Assembly: GCF_008245225.1 (NCBI RefSeq)
Contig: NZ_VTAW01000007.1
Coordinates: forward strand, 1 to 64,000
Length of the DNA: 64,000 nucleotides
Direction of reading: 5' to 3'
DNA from: Natrialba swarupiae
GTDB taxonomy: Archaea > Halobacteriota > Halobacteria > Halobacteriales > Natrialbaceae
Below are positions 8,831 to 17,578 of the stretch, in pieces. The notes below the pieces were generated by a model. It ran no database searches, had not been told where the DNA came from, and saw only the letters and a program-made list of their open reading frames with translations. The translations under genes and the position numbers were made by a program. How positions within the stretch are numbered: the first letter of the stretch is position 1; every line of letters begins with the position of its first letter.

Positions 8831-8974
8831 ACGGACGCGACTCGAGAGGTCGAACGTAGTTTCGGAGACTGCCTGGAGGACGCCGTCGCTGTTTTCGTTC
8901 GTCCCCGGGTACCAGGGAGAGTCCGTGTTGCGAACACCGCATGATTGAACTGATCGTTCGACGAACATACCGTC

Positions 8975-10201
8975 ATGGACCACGACCACGACGAGATGCG
9001 GTGGCGGCGCGAGGCAACGAAGCAAGTGCTGGATCAGCTGTCGGCGGTCCGCTCGTCACACGAGACGGAGTCGGTCAGTCTCGATTCGATCGGCGGGCGA
9101 ACCCTCGCCGAAACGATCGTCGCCGAACAGAACGTTCCAGCAGACGACCGTGCCACCATGGACGGATACGCCTTCGACGCGACTGACGACTACCCGTTGG
9201 CGGTGGTCGACGACGAGGTGTTTCCGGAGGACGAACCGCCGTCGATAGACGCCGGAGAGGCGGTGGCTATCGCGACCGGTGCACCGCTCCCGCCGGAGGC
9301 CAACGCGGTTCTCAAGCGCGAAGAGTCGTCGATCGAAGACGGCCAGCTTCGAGGTGCAGGGATCGAGCCCGGGACGTACACGTACGAGCGCGGAAGTAAT
9401 CTCTCGAAAGGAGAGACCCTGTTCGAGCGAGGCGAACGGCTGTCCCCGAAAGACGCGATACTGCTCGGCGACCTCGGCCGTGAGACCGTCGAGGTCTTCA
9501 AGCGATTTTCGGCGGGCGTGCTCGCGACCGGGACGGAGATCCACGACGGCCGTATTGCCGACCTCGATTCGGACATGCTCGCCGGACTGATTCGGTCGTG
9601 GGGACACGAGGCCACCTACGAGGGGAGCGTCCCCGACGAGTACGACCGGGTCGAGTCCGCGATCGATCGACTCGCCAGCGAGTACGACGTCGTGGTGACG
9701 ACCGGCGGGACGAGCGTCGGTCACAAAGACCACGTCGTCCGCGCGCTCGACTCCCTCGGCGAGGTCTCGTTTCACCGGGTTCGCGTTCGGCCCGGAAAAC
9801 CGATAGCGATGGCGATCCTGCCGGCACACGACGCCGTCGCGTTCGCGATTCCCGGAAAACCGATCGGCGCACACACCATCTCAGCGTTCGTAATGGGTCC
9901 GTTTTTCACGGGCGAGACCACACACGCGACGATCGATGCGACGATGACCCACGACGTCGAGTTAGGGCCCGACGGATTCGAGTACGTCATCCCCGTCTTG
10001 CTCGAGGAGACCGACGACGGCTACGAGGCCACCGGCCTCGGACACGTCGACTCTCCGCTATCCGTCTACGACCGGCAGTTCGATCCGAGCGTTCTCTCCT
10101 CGAGTACCCGTGCGAGCAGCGCCGACGGCGTCGTCGTCACACAGTCACCGCTCGAGGCAGGGTCGTCGGTTTCGGTCGTCCCCTACTCCGTTCTCGAGTG
10201 A
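8975..10201 (+). CDS. moeA: Molybdopterin molybdotransferase MoeA family protein
   Basis: This 408-residue MoeA-type protein inserts molybdate into molybdopterin-AMP. Seen in order: the N-terminal signature ATMDGYAFDA, ATGAPLPPEANAVL, the MoCF-like core VLATGTEI with DLDSDML, and TTGGTSVGHKDHV, the cofactor-binding loop. The usual PGNP loop reads IPGKPIGAH, with Lys for Asn, in this copy. The C-terminal domain IV spans about 330-408. It is paired with xdhC and faces the CoxL-like operon, so it probably serves that enzyme specifically; most haloarchaea carry other moeA copies for general use (family knowledge). Confidence 0.87.
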   Translation: MDHDHDEMRWRREATKQVLDQLSAVRSSHETESVSLDSIGGRTLAETIVAEQNVPADDRATMDGYAFDATDDYPLAVVDDEVFPEDEPPSIDAGEAVAIATGAPLPPEANAVLKREESSIEDGQLRGAGIEPGTYTYERGSNLSKGETLFERGERLSPKDAILLGDLGRETVEVFKRFSAGVLATGTEIHDGRIADLDSDMLAGLIRSWGHEATYEGSVPDEYDRVESAIDRLASEYDVVVTTGGTSVGHKDHVVRALDSLGEVSFHRVRVRPGKPIAMAILPAHDAVAFAIPGKPIGAHTISAFVMGPFFTGETTHATIDATMTHDVELGPDGFEYVIPVLLEETDDGYEATGLGHVDSPLSVYDRQFDPSVLSSSTRASSADGVVVTQSPLEAGSSVSVVPYSVLE

Positions 10202-10344
10202 CGACCGCGGCCGCTAACGGGGTTCGGCCCGTCCGTTCGGAGAGACGGTGTGCCGATCGCCCGTAGGACCGAAGGAGTCGGACGGACTGTGACGAGTCCG
10301 CGCCGGCCGATCGCGGAACGGCGGACGATCGACCGGCCACTACG

Positions 10345-10372
10345 CGAGTGTGAAAAAACGAAAACGATATCC
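10345..10372 (-). terminator. Possible T-tract terminator of the coxL-like gene
   Basis: Read on the minus strand, just past the coxL stop, the sequence contains CGTTTTCGTTTTTTCAC. It lies in the short convergent gap with moeA. Confidence 0.35.
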
Positions 10373-10380
10373 TGCGGTCG

Positions 10381-12753
10381 TCAGTCCTGGTCGTTGACGC
10401 CCTTCCAGATCTTTTCGGGTGTCAGCGGCGTGTCGACTTCACTGCCGTCGAATCCGAGCGGCTCGAGTGCGTCGACGACGGCGTTGAGCACGGCGGCGTT
10501 ACCGGCGATCGGTCCGGTCTCGCCGACACCTTTCGCACCCAGCGGGTTGTCCGGTGCCGGGGTCGAAAGCTCGACCGTTTCGACTTCCGGCACGTGGAAC
10601 GATTTGGGCATCGCGTAGTCCTGTAGCGTGCTGGTGACCATGTTTCCGTTGTCGTCGTAGACGACGTCCTCGTACAGCGCCTGGCTGATCCCCTGAGCGA
10701 TACCGCCGTGGAGCTGTCCCTCGACGATCTGGGGGTTGATGCGGTTTCCGGCGTCGTCGACGGAGAGGTACCGTTCGAACTCTACCTCGCCGGTGTCGGG
10801 ATCGACCTCGACGACCGCGGCGTGGACGCCGGAGGTGATCGCCATCTGTTCGGGCAGGTAGTACGTCGTCGCCTCGAGTCCGGGTTCGCCCGGAACGTCC
10901 CACGCGCGGTGGGCCTGTGATCCGACTTCCTGGATCGTCATGGAGCGTTCGGGAGCGCCTTTGACCCAGAACTCACCGTCCTCGAACTCGATGTCCTCTT
11001 CGGGTGCTTCGAGCTGGTGGGCGACGATCGAGCGACCCTTCTCGATGACGTCGTCCGCACTTTCTGCAAGCGCCGAACCACCAACGACGAGCGAGCGACT
11101 CGCGTGCGTCCCGACACCGTCGTTGAGGTGTCTGGTGTCGCCTTCGATGATTTCGACGTCTTCGATCGGGATGCCGAGCTTGTCTGCGACGATCTGGGCA
11201 TACGAGGTCTGGTGGCCCATCCCGAAGTCCATCGTTCCGCAGTAGGCGGTGACGGTTCCGGACTGGTGGACGGTGATGCGGCCGCTCTCCCAGTGGGTCT
11301 TGAAGATCCCGTACTCCTTACAGACGTCGGCCGGGCCGACGCCGCTGACGTGAGTGTACGCCGAGAGTCCGATGCCGAGGTAGCGTCCGTCCTCGCGGAG
11401 CTCCTCCTGGCGTTCGCGCAACTCGTCGTACTCGAGGACGTCCAGCGTCTTCTCGAGTGCCTGCTGGTAGTTGCCGCTGTCGTAGACGGTCCCGGTGACC
11501 GTCTCGTATGGGAACGCGTCCGCCGGGATCTGGTTCCGTCGGCGCAACTCGGCCGGGTCCATCCCGATTTCCTTCGCGGACTCGTGCATCAGCCGTTCGA
11601 TGAAGGTGATCGCGGCAACCTCGTGGACGCCGCGATAGGAGTCGAGACACGTCGCGTTGGTCAGCGCGCCACGGATCCGGGAGTAGAGCTTCGGCAGTTC
11701 GTACTGGCTGTTGATCACCTCGATGCAAAGCACCGTCGTCAGCATGTGGACGTGCGAGGAGACGTACCCGCCGAGATCGGCGAGGCCGTCGACACGAACG
11801 CCGAGCAGCTTGCCGTCTTCGTCGAAAGCCGCCTCGCCTTCGAGGTTCAGACCGCGGCCGTGGGACGACGTCTGGTGGATCTCGCTGCGGGTGGCCTGCC
11901 ACCTGACCGGACGCTCGAGTTCACGGGCACACCACGGGACGAGCGACTCGACGTCGTAGTTGTGAATCTTCGCCCCGAATCCACCGCCGACGCGTGGAAC
12001 CTGGACGTGGATCTTGTTCTCGGGGTGTCTGAGAATCCCCGCGATCGCGTGGCGATCCGAGTGGGGCGTCTGCGTGCTCATCTGGATGCTGAGTTCGTTC
12101 GACGACGAGTCGTAGTCGGCGACCGTCGCCCGCGGCTCGAGTGGGTCCGGGATGAGACGCTGTTCGTCGACGGACGCGCTCGCGACGTACTCGGCGTCTT
12201 CGAAGGCTTCGTCGACCTCGTCTTTGTCGCCGAACTCCCAGTCGTAGGCGATGTTGTTGGGATAATCCTCGAAAAGCGTCGGTGCATCGTCTTCGATTGC
12301 GGCTTCGGGGTCGGTGACCGACTCGAGTCGCTCGTAGTCGACTTCGATTCGGTCGACGGCGTCGTTTGCCGTGTACCGATCCTCGGCCAGTGCAATCGCG
12401 AGTGGTTCGCCCTGATAGTGGACGCGGTCGGACGCGATAACCGGCCTGAACAGCTCCGGTTCGACCTGGATATAATCCGTCGACATCGACGGAATCTTCC
12501 GCGGGGCCGACGTCTCGGCCTCCTCCATATCCTCGGCCGTATAGACGGCGATAACACCGTCTAACTCCTCGGCAGCGCTGGTATCGATGTCGTGTACCTT
12601 GGCGTGTGCGTGCTGACTCCGTAGGACGGCTGCGTGAGCCGCATTCGAGGTAGCGATGTCGTCCGTATACTCTGCCTGCCCAGTGACGAACTCGGCGTCT
12701 TCCGTTCGAGTGACGCGATCTCCAATGAGACCGTTAGTTGTGTCTCCGCTCAT
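10381..12753 (-). CDS. Xanthine dehydrogenase-family molybdopterin-binding subunit (CoxL-like, non-canonical active-site loop)
   Basis: This 790-residue catalytic subunit is of usual family length. Seen: the N-terminal Ald_Xan_dh_C domain (RVTRTEDAEFVTG, YTDDI), the cofactor loop VGGGFGAK near 255-262, and the C-terminal GAKGVGETG, whose Glu (about 745) is the general base. The active-site loop reads DSYRGVHE at 371-378. Form I CO dehydrogenase has AYxCSFR and form II has AYRGAGR, so this is neither, and CO should not be assumed as the substrate. Aldehydes, N-heterocycles or aromatic acyl compounds are alternatives. It has its own TATA box and lies downstream of CoxE on the same strand. Confidence 0.88.
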   Translation of the reverse strand: MSGDTTNGLIGDRVTRTEDAEFVTGQAEYTDDIATSNAAHAAVLRSQHAHAKVHDIDTSAAEELDGVIAVYTAEDMEEAETSAPRKIPSMSTDYIQVEPELFRPVIASDRVHYQGEPLAIALAEDRYTANDAVDRIEVDYERLESVTDPEAAIEDDAPTLFEDYPNNIAYDWEFGDKDEVDEAFEDAEYVASASVDEQRLIPDPLEPRATVADYDSSSNELSIQMSTQTPHSDRHAIAGILRHPENKIHVQVPRVGGGFGAKIHNYDVESLVPWCARELERPVRWQATRSEIHQTSSHGRGLNLEGEAAFDEDGKLLGVRVDGLADLGGYVSSHVHMLTTVLCIEVINSQYELPKLYSRIRGALTNATCLDSYRGVHEVAAITFIERLMHESAKEIGMDPAELRRRNQIPADAFPYETVTGTVYDSGNYQQALEKTLDVLEYDELRERQEELREDGRYLGIGLSAYTHVSGVGPADVCKEYGIFKTHWESGRITVHQSGTVTAYCGTMDFGMGHQTSYAQIVADKLGIPIEDVEIIEGDTRHLNDGVGTHASRSLVVGGSALAESADDVIEKGRSIVAHQLEAPEEDIEFEDGEFWVKGAPERSMTIQEVGSQAHRAWDVPGEPGLEATTYYLPEQMAITSGVHAAVVEVDPDTGEVEFERYLSVDDAGNRINPQIVEGQLHGGIAQGISQALYEDVVYDDNGNMVTSTLQDYAMPKSFHVPEVETVELSTPAPDNPLGAKGVGETGPIAGNAAVLNAVVDALEPLGFDGSEVDTPLTPEKIWKGVNDQD

Positions 12754-12793
12754 TTGTAATAGGCACTCTGTCGTCTTCTACCAAGCCTCTCAC

Positions 12794-12806
12794 GGGATAA
12801 ATAACT
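12794..12806 (-). promoter_or_regulatory. TATA-like box for the coxL-like gene
   Basis: The minus strand reads GTTATTTATCCC about 45 bases before ATG 12753, inside the 144-base gap after coxE. The large subunit may therefore be transcribed on its own as well as with the operon. Confidence 0.35.
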
Positions 12807-12897
12807 ATGCAAATAATCTAGTCGGGGCCGTGGGGACAATTAAGATCGCATGACAGCGAGGTGATGTCCGTCGTTGGCCTCGCGTTGCTGTGGTCGC

Positions 12898-14178
12898 TTA
12901 CGGGCTGGCCGTCCGTTCGTAGCCGAGGGGCTGTGTCCCGTCGTATCGCTCGAGTTGGGACGCAATCTCGCGGAGATCGGCCTCGTCTGCGAACCCGAAC
13001 AACCCGTCGACGAACGGGAGTGCGGTTTCCATGCCGCGACAGGTCGGTTCGTACGTCGACGTCGTCGCCAGCGGGTTCCACCAGAGGACGATCCGGCCGC
13101 GACGGGAAAGCCAGTTCATTCCCGCTTCGAGTTCGCTCGTATCGCCCGTCTCGAGGCCGTCGCTGACGACCACCACTGCGGTTCGGCGGTCGACGGCGGT
13201 CGGATGTCTCTCCCTGATCTCGGTCAACGCGGTGCCGATCTGGGTTCCACCCCCCCACGTCGCCTCGAGTCGCTCGAGCGTGTCGTAGGCGTCAGCCGTC
13301 GTGCGCGTATCGATCGCGTCGGTGACCTCCTGGGCCGAGGTGTCGAAGAAAAACGTTCGCATCGATCGGCTCTCCTCCTGAAAACACGAGAGTGTTCGAA
13401 CGAGGAAGTCGCGTTCGATCACGTCCAGTACCGATTTGCTCACGTCGACGATGAACAACAGCCTGCTGGCCGTTCGCTTCGGACCCTCCGTGGGCGTCGA
13501 CACGACCACGCCACCAGTCTGGTGGCTCTCTCTGAGCGCACGACGCACGTCGATGCGCGTCGGATCGGCGTTCGACGTGTAGCCGCGGTCAGTCAGTCGT
13601 GCCAGGGCGTCGCTGAGACGGCTGACGGGGTCGACGAGGTCAACCTCGGATTCGAGGGCTCCTCGAGGGGAGACCGTCGACGATTCTCCGTGTCGACTGT
13701 ATCCAGCGACGGTCTCTCGCTCGTCGTCCAGAAGGGGATCCTCCTCGGAGTCGGAATCGGAGCCAAACGCCAGCATCGAGCCGGCGTCGTCAATCTCCGC
13801 GTCGGGTTCGCTCGCATCCGCCGATGGTGTCGGATCGGCTTCGGGCAGGTCGAGGACTTCGGGGCGCTCGTCCGGTCGGACGGAGTCAGCGCCGTGGTCG
13901 TCCTCGATATCCGCGATGAGAGCACGCCAGAACGTCGCGAACAGCCGGTCGAACGTTCTGATATCGGACGGAGACGTAATCAGGGCCCCACGGAGTGCGG
14001 CTCTGGTCCGCGTCCGGTCGACGACGCCGATCTCTGCGAGGACCCGTGCCGCCTCGAGACTCCCCGTCGCCGGCACGTCGACGTCGGCCGCCCGCAACGC
14101 TCGCGTGAACTCGACGATGCGAAAGCGAACGCGTTCGTCCGTCGGGACGGTCGGTCCGTCGTCTGCCTGGTCGCTCAT
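12898..14178 (-). CDS. CoxE-like VWA domain protein
   Basis: This 426-residue protein has a C-terminal von Willebrand A domain whose MIDAS metal site is visible as DVSKS in LLFIVDVSKSVLD. Later motifs are VVVSDGLETGD and RRGRIVLWWNPL, typical of the CoxE family. The N-terminal 200 residues are charged and probably helical. CoxE works with the MoxR ATPase CoxD to mature the Mo-Cu or Mo site of CoxL-type enzymes (known from Oligotropha). Its start overlaps the stop of the CoxD homologue in ATGA, so the two are coupled, as is usual for this pair. Confidence 0.86.
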   Translation of the reverse strand: MSDQADDGPTVPTDERVRFRIVEFTRALRAADVDVPATGSLEAARVLAEIGVVDRTRTRAALRGALITSPSDIRTFDRLFATFWRALIADIEDDHGADSVRPDERPEVLDLPEADPTPSADASEPDAEIDDAGSMLAFGSDSDSEEDPLLDDERETVAGYSRHGESSTVSPRGALESEVDLVDPVSRLSDALARLTDRGYTSNADPTRIDVRRALRESHQTGGVVVSTPTEGPKRTASRLLFIVDVSKSVLDVIERDFLVRTLSCFQEESRSMRTFFFDTSAQEVTDAIDTRTTADAYDTLERLEATWGGGTQIGTALTEIRERHPTAVDRRTAVVVVSDGLETGDTSELEAGMNWLSRRGRIVLWWNPLATTSTYEPTCRGMETALPFVDGLFGFADEADLREIASQLERYDGTQPLGYERTASP

Positions 14179-15152
14179 CGCTTCTGGTCGGTGTCGACAG
14201 CCGTCGAGTCGCGTGCGTCACGGGCGGCCGCCGTGAGATCGTCGGCCAGTTCGTCGATCCGGTCGATATCTTCGATCTCCTTCAGGAGGAATCCGGCCGT
14301 CGAGCGGATCCGGTCGGCGGTTATCTGGTCGTCCCCGTCGGCACCCAGGTCGACGAGTGCACGCGCCCAGTCGAGCGTCTCGGCGACACCCGGCTGCTTG
14401 AGTAGCGGATGGTCACGAAGCTCCTGGGTGACAGCGCACACCGCCGAGGCCGTGGCCTCGTCCAGTTCGGGAACCTTGCGCCGGAGAATCTCACGCTCTT
14501 TCTCGAACGACGGCGGCTCGACGTGGACGTAGAGACAGCGGCGCTTGAGTGCGTCGCTCAACCCCCGCGTCCGGTTGGACGTGATGACGACGATCGGTGG
14601 CACCGACGCCGTCACGGTTCCAAGCTCCGGAATCGACAGCTGGAAGTCGGACAACAACTCGAGTAACAGCGCCTCGAACTCCTCGTCGGCGCGGTCGACC
14701 TCGTCGATGAGGAGTACCTGTGGAGTGTCGTCGTCGGATCTGAGCGCGCGCAGGAGGGGGCGTTCGAGCAGATAGTCCTCGTCGAAGACGGAGCCGTCTC
14801 CGTCGACGCCGCGGTCGCCCGCCTGCACGGCCAGCAGCTGTTTCGTGTAGTTCCACTCGTAGAGCGCGTTCTCGGCGGCCAATCCCTCGTAACACTGCAG
14901 ACGTATCAGCTCGGTGTCGAAGCCGTGGGCGAGAACCTTCGCCAGCTCCGTCTTTCCCGCGCCGGGCTCGCCCTCGATGAGCAGCGGTTTGCCGAGACGA
15001 AGACCGAGCAACACCGTCGTGATCAGGTCGTCGTCGGCGACGTACGACATCTCGTCGAACACGGAGCGAAGCTCTCGTTCGGTGACGTCCGAGAGAGCGG
15101 GGCCGGTGACTCGCTCCGTCCCACCCGGCGTGGCGAAGCCGTCGTCGCTCAC
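14175..15152 (-). CDS. CoxD-like MoxR family AAA+ ATPase
   Basis: This 325-residue ATPase has Walker A GEPGAGKTELAK, Walker B VLLIDEVDRADEEFE, sensor-1 ITSNRTRGLSDALKRRC and the C-terminal helical lid. MoxR proteins act as chaperones together with VWA partners; CoxD is needed for active-site assembly in CO dehydrogenase. It starts with GTG at 15152, with GGTGATG about eight bases upstream, and its stop overlaps the CoxE start. It lies between the CoxM and CoxE homologues, and the 220-base gap upstream holds no gene. Confidence 0.87.
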   Translation of the reverse strand: MSDDGFATPGGTERVTGPALSDVTERELRSVFDEMSYVADDDLITTVLLGLRLGKPLLIEGEPGAGKTELAKVLAHGFDTELIRLQCYEGLAAENALYEWNYTKQLLAVQAGDRGVDGDGSVFDEDYLLERPLLRALRSDDDTPQVLLIDEVDRADEEFEALLLELLSDFQLSIPELGTVTASVPPIVVITSNRTRGLSDALKRRCLYVHVEPPSFEKEREILRRKVPELDEATASAVCAVTQELRDHPLLKQPGVAETLDWARALVDLGADGDDQITADRIRSTAGFLLKEIEDIDRIDELADDLTAAARDARDSTAVDTDQKR

Positions 15153-15372
15153 TGTACATCACCATGCCGTGGGGCATCGATCGGGGCCTCGTCCGGCGAA
15201 CTGTGTCGTGTCACTACCAGTCGTTCGCACTACGTGCTTGTAATGTCACCGGTTACCGGGGTCCGCTGTCGCTCGAGGGACGCTGCTCGTCGAAAAGTGG
15301 GATTGAACGCCGACGCGACCAACGTAACGGTCGATCGTCACCACGAAGCAGTGAGACAGACTGAAACAGCGT

Positions 15373-16263
15373 TCAGGCAGTCGGGAGCGACGCGTCGAGT
15401 CGATCCACCGCGTCGTTCAGTGCCTCCTCGGTGTAGACTTTCAGAAGCTGGGCGCGGAACTCGGCGGAGGCCTGGATGTCGTCCATCATCATGAACTCCT
15501 CGAGATCTTCGTCTGCGACCGCTGCGACGTCTTCGAAGGAGACGTCGTCGAGGCTCTCGCCGACGAGCCCGTCTTCGACCGGCTCGAGGCGAACGCCGTG
15601 GTCCATGATACCGTTGGCGGCGACGCGAGCGGACTCGATTCGTCCGTCGTCGACCTCGAGAGAAACAGCGACCCCGACCAGGGCGTAGCCGGAGGACGGG
15701 CTCGGTTTCTTGACGTACGCACCGGTGGTGGTCGCGTTCTCGGATCGAGGGAACTCGAGACCGGTCAAGATCTCGTCCTCGCCGAGTTCCGTCGCGTACA
15801 TCCCGAGGAAGAAGTCGTCGACGTCGATCCGTCGCTCTCCGTCGGGACCCTGGACGACGACCGTCGCGTCGGCGGCGAGTACGGCCGCCGGTAGGTCCGA
15901 GGCCGGGTCGCCGTGTGCGACGTTCCCGCCGATCGTCCCGCGGTTTCGAACCTGAATATCGCCCACTTCGTGGGCGGCCTCTGCGAGAACCGGCAGTTCG
16001 TCCCAGAGCTCGTCGTCGTCGGCGATCGTCGCGTAGGTGGTGAGCGCGCCGACCGAGACGGTGTCGTCGTCCCACTCGATACCGGTCAGTTCGTCGATCT
16101 CGCCGATATCGACGAGCGTGCCGGGGTTGGCGAGTCCCGACTTCATCATCGGAATGAGACTGTGTCCACCCGAGATGATCTTCGCCTCTGGATCACCACT
16201 CAACAGCTCGAGTGCGTGGTCGACGGTTTCGGCCCGCTCGTAGTCGAATTCGGACGGGTACAT
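15373..16263 (-). CDS. FAD-binding subunit of molybdenum hydroxylase (CoxM-like)
   Basis: This 296-residue flavoprotein subunit carries electrons from the iron-sulfur subunit to the acceptor. The two FAD-binding signatures are clear: SGGHSLIPMMKSGL near residues 31-44 and RNRGTIGGNVAHGDPASD near 110-127. The C-terminal CO_deh_flav_C domain spans about 180-290. Its ATG overlaps the stop of the CoxS homologue by one base (TGATG), so the small and medium subunits are coupled. Length matches CoxM (about 290). Confidence 0.9.
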   Translation of the reverse strand: MYPSEFDYERAETVDHALELLSGDPEAKIISGGHSLIPMMKSGLANPGTLVDIGEIDELTGIEWDDDTVSVGALTTYATIADDDELWDELPVLAEAAHEVGDIQVRNRGTIGGNVAHGDPASDLPAAVLAADATVVVQGPDGERRIDVDDFFLGMYATELGEDEILTGLEFPRSENATTTGAYVKKPSPSSGYALVGVAVSLEVDDGRIESARVAANGIMDHGVRLEPVEDGLVGESLDDVSFEDVAAVADEDLEEFMMMDDIQASAEFRAQLLKVYTEEALNDAVDRLDASLPTA

Positions 16264-16760
16264 CAGTCGTCACCCTCGGCGGTCGCCGTCGTACGCATTT
16301 TTTCGGCTGCCGACTCGACGGCTTTGACGATGTTCTGGTAGCCGGTACACCGACAGAGGTTCCCCTCGAGCGCTTCGCGGATCTCCTCTTCGTTCGGATC
16401 GGGGTTTCGCTCGAGCAGTTCCGAGGTCGTCATAATCATACCCGGCGTACAGTAGCCACACTGGAGCCCGTGTTCTTCCGAGAAACTCTCCTGGATCGGA
16501 TGAAGCGAGTCACGGTCAGCGAAGTCTCCGACCGTCGTGACGTCGGAGCCATCGGCCTGTACCGCAAGAACGGTACACGATTTGACGGCCTCGCCGTCGA
16601 GGTGGATCGTACAGGCACCGCACATACTGCTCTCACAGCCGACGTTCGGGCCGGTGTAGCCGAGTTGGTCGCGAAGCGCGTGCACCAGTAGCGTCCGCGA
16701 GTCGACCGTCATTTCGTGGTCTGTTCCGTTAACTGTGATCTCTATGTCGTGTTCTGTCAT
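16263..16760 (-). CDS. Two-[2Fe-2S] subunit of molybdenum hydroxylase (CoxS-like)
   Basis: This 165-residue iron-sulfur subunit has all eight cluster cysteines. Cys 42, 47, 50 and 62 belong to the plant-ferredoxin-type cluster (GCESSMCGACTIHLDG). Cys 101, 104, 136 and 138 belong to the helical domain (CGYCTPGMIM and CRCTGYQNI). It passes electrons from the Mo site to the FAD subunit. The gene is 54 bases after CoxG and fused by overlap to CoxM. This supports a functional three-subunit enzyme with the CoxL homologue. Confidence 0.93.
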   Translation of the reverse strand: MTEHDIEITVNGTDHEMTVDSRTLLVHALRDQLGYTGPNVGCESSMCGACTIHLDGEAVKSCTVLAVQADGSDVTTVGDFADRDSLHPIQESFSEEHGLQCGYCTPGMIMTTSELLERNPDPNEEEIREALEGNLCRCTGYQNIVKAVESAAEKMRTTATAEGDD

Positions 16761-16814
16761 GCGTATTGCTCAGGTATTGGTCCCCGATTGTCTACGGTCT
16801 CGTGTCGACGCCAC

Positions 16815-17405
16815 TTACAACAACCCTTTGATCCTATCGCGGAGCCCGGACGAGTCGTCGCTGACGTCCGAGAGGTTGCTCTCGATCTGGTTGAAAAACC
16901 GATTGATGACCCGCTTTGCAACCGGTGAGATCACGCGCTGTCCCATCTGTGCGACGCGGCCGAAGACGTCGGTTTCGGCCCACCACTCGACGGTCACACC
17001 GCCGTCCGTTTCGACGAGTGTCATACCGGAATCCATCTCGAAGGAGCTGTCCGAGGCACTCCCCGTCGCGGAGGCGTCCATCCGTGGGAACTCGCGACTG
17101 TCGATCGAGACGACCGTCTCGAAGCGGGGGTTGACTCCGCCGACGTTCATCTGGACCAGCGTTGCGTACCGTCCGCCCTCAACGAACGCGCGGTCGGCGA
17201 CCTCTTCCGGGTCGGCCTCGGGAAGCGTCGGTGGATCGTCGTCCGTCGCCTCGGCTTCGAGTTCGTCGAAATCGGGTTCGCCTTCGATCTCGGTGAGGAA
17301 CTTACACCCGGGGAGTGCGTTCTTGATCATGACTGGATCGGACAGTGCCAGCCACACTTCTTCGCTCGTTACGCCCTCGAGGGTAAATTCACCGTCAAAT
17401 TCCAT
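16815..17405 (-). CDS. CoxG-like SRPBCC family protein
   Basis: This 196-residue protein begins MEFDGEFTLEG and has the SRPBCC (START-like) fold signature of CoxG: a small-molecule cavity domain over about 1-145, with ALPGCKFL, followed by a C-terminal amphipathic tail (VAKRVINRFFNQIESNL). CoxG is thought to anchor CO dehydrogenase to the membrane or to deliver lipid quinone (reported for mycobacterial CoxG). It is the first gene of the minus-strand cox-like operon. GAGG lies nine bases before the ATG, with a TATA box further up. Confidence 0.84.
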   Translation of the reverse strand: MEFDGEFTLEGVTSEEVWLALSDPVMIKNALPGCKFLTEIEGEPDFDELEAEATDDDPPTLPEADPEEVADRAFVEGGRYATLVQMNVGGVNPRFETVVSIDSREFPRMDASATGSASDSSFEMDSGMTLVETDGGVTVEWWAETDVFGRVAQMGQRVISPVAKRVINRFFNQIESNLSDVSDDSSGLRDRIKGLL

Positions 17406-17473
17406 AGTTTACCTCGGCTATGTGGTACATCGCGTCTGTCATACTCTATGCCTTGAGCTAACAAACGCATCAC

Positions 17474-17487
17474 CACATTAAAAAACC
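17474..17487 (-). promoter_or_regulatory. TATA-like box of the cox-like operon
   Basis: The minus strand reads GGTTTTTTAATGTGG about 75 bases before the coxG ATG. That gives a leader of roughly 45-50 bases with a ribosome binding site, unlike the leaderless genes around it. Confidence 0.4.
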
Positions 17488-17578
17488 TTGCACCGAGCGC
17501 GACGGTTGAAATTTGTTATACTGTACCAAGGAGGACGGCCGTTCAGGTGGCGACCGGCCCAGCGACCCCCCCTAACGC

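Noticed and set aside
11017-12564. A 515-codon plus-strand frame opposite the coxL-like gene
   Set aside because: It is a shadow frame of GC-rich coding DNA. It has no recognisable motif, while the minus strand carries a full-length family member.
10381-12753. Naming the cox-like cluster an aerobic CO dehydrogenase
   Set aside because: The active-site loop of the large subunit (DSYRGVHE) fits neither the form I nor the form II motif, so only the family, not the substrate, is supported.
12874-14532. A 552-codon plus-strand frame opposite coxE/coxD
   Set aside because: Shadow of two well-supported genes with Walker and MIDAS motifs on the other strand.
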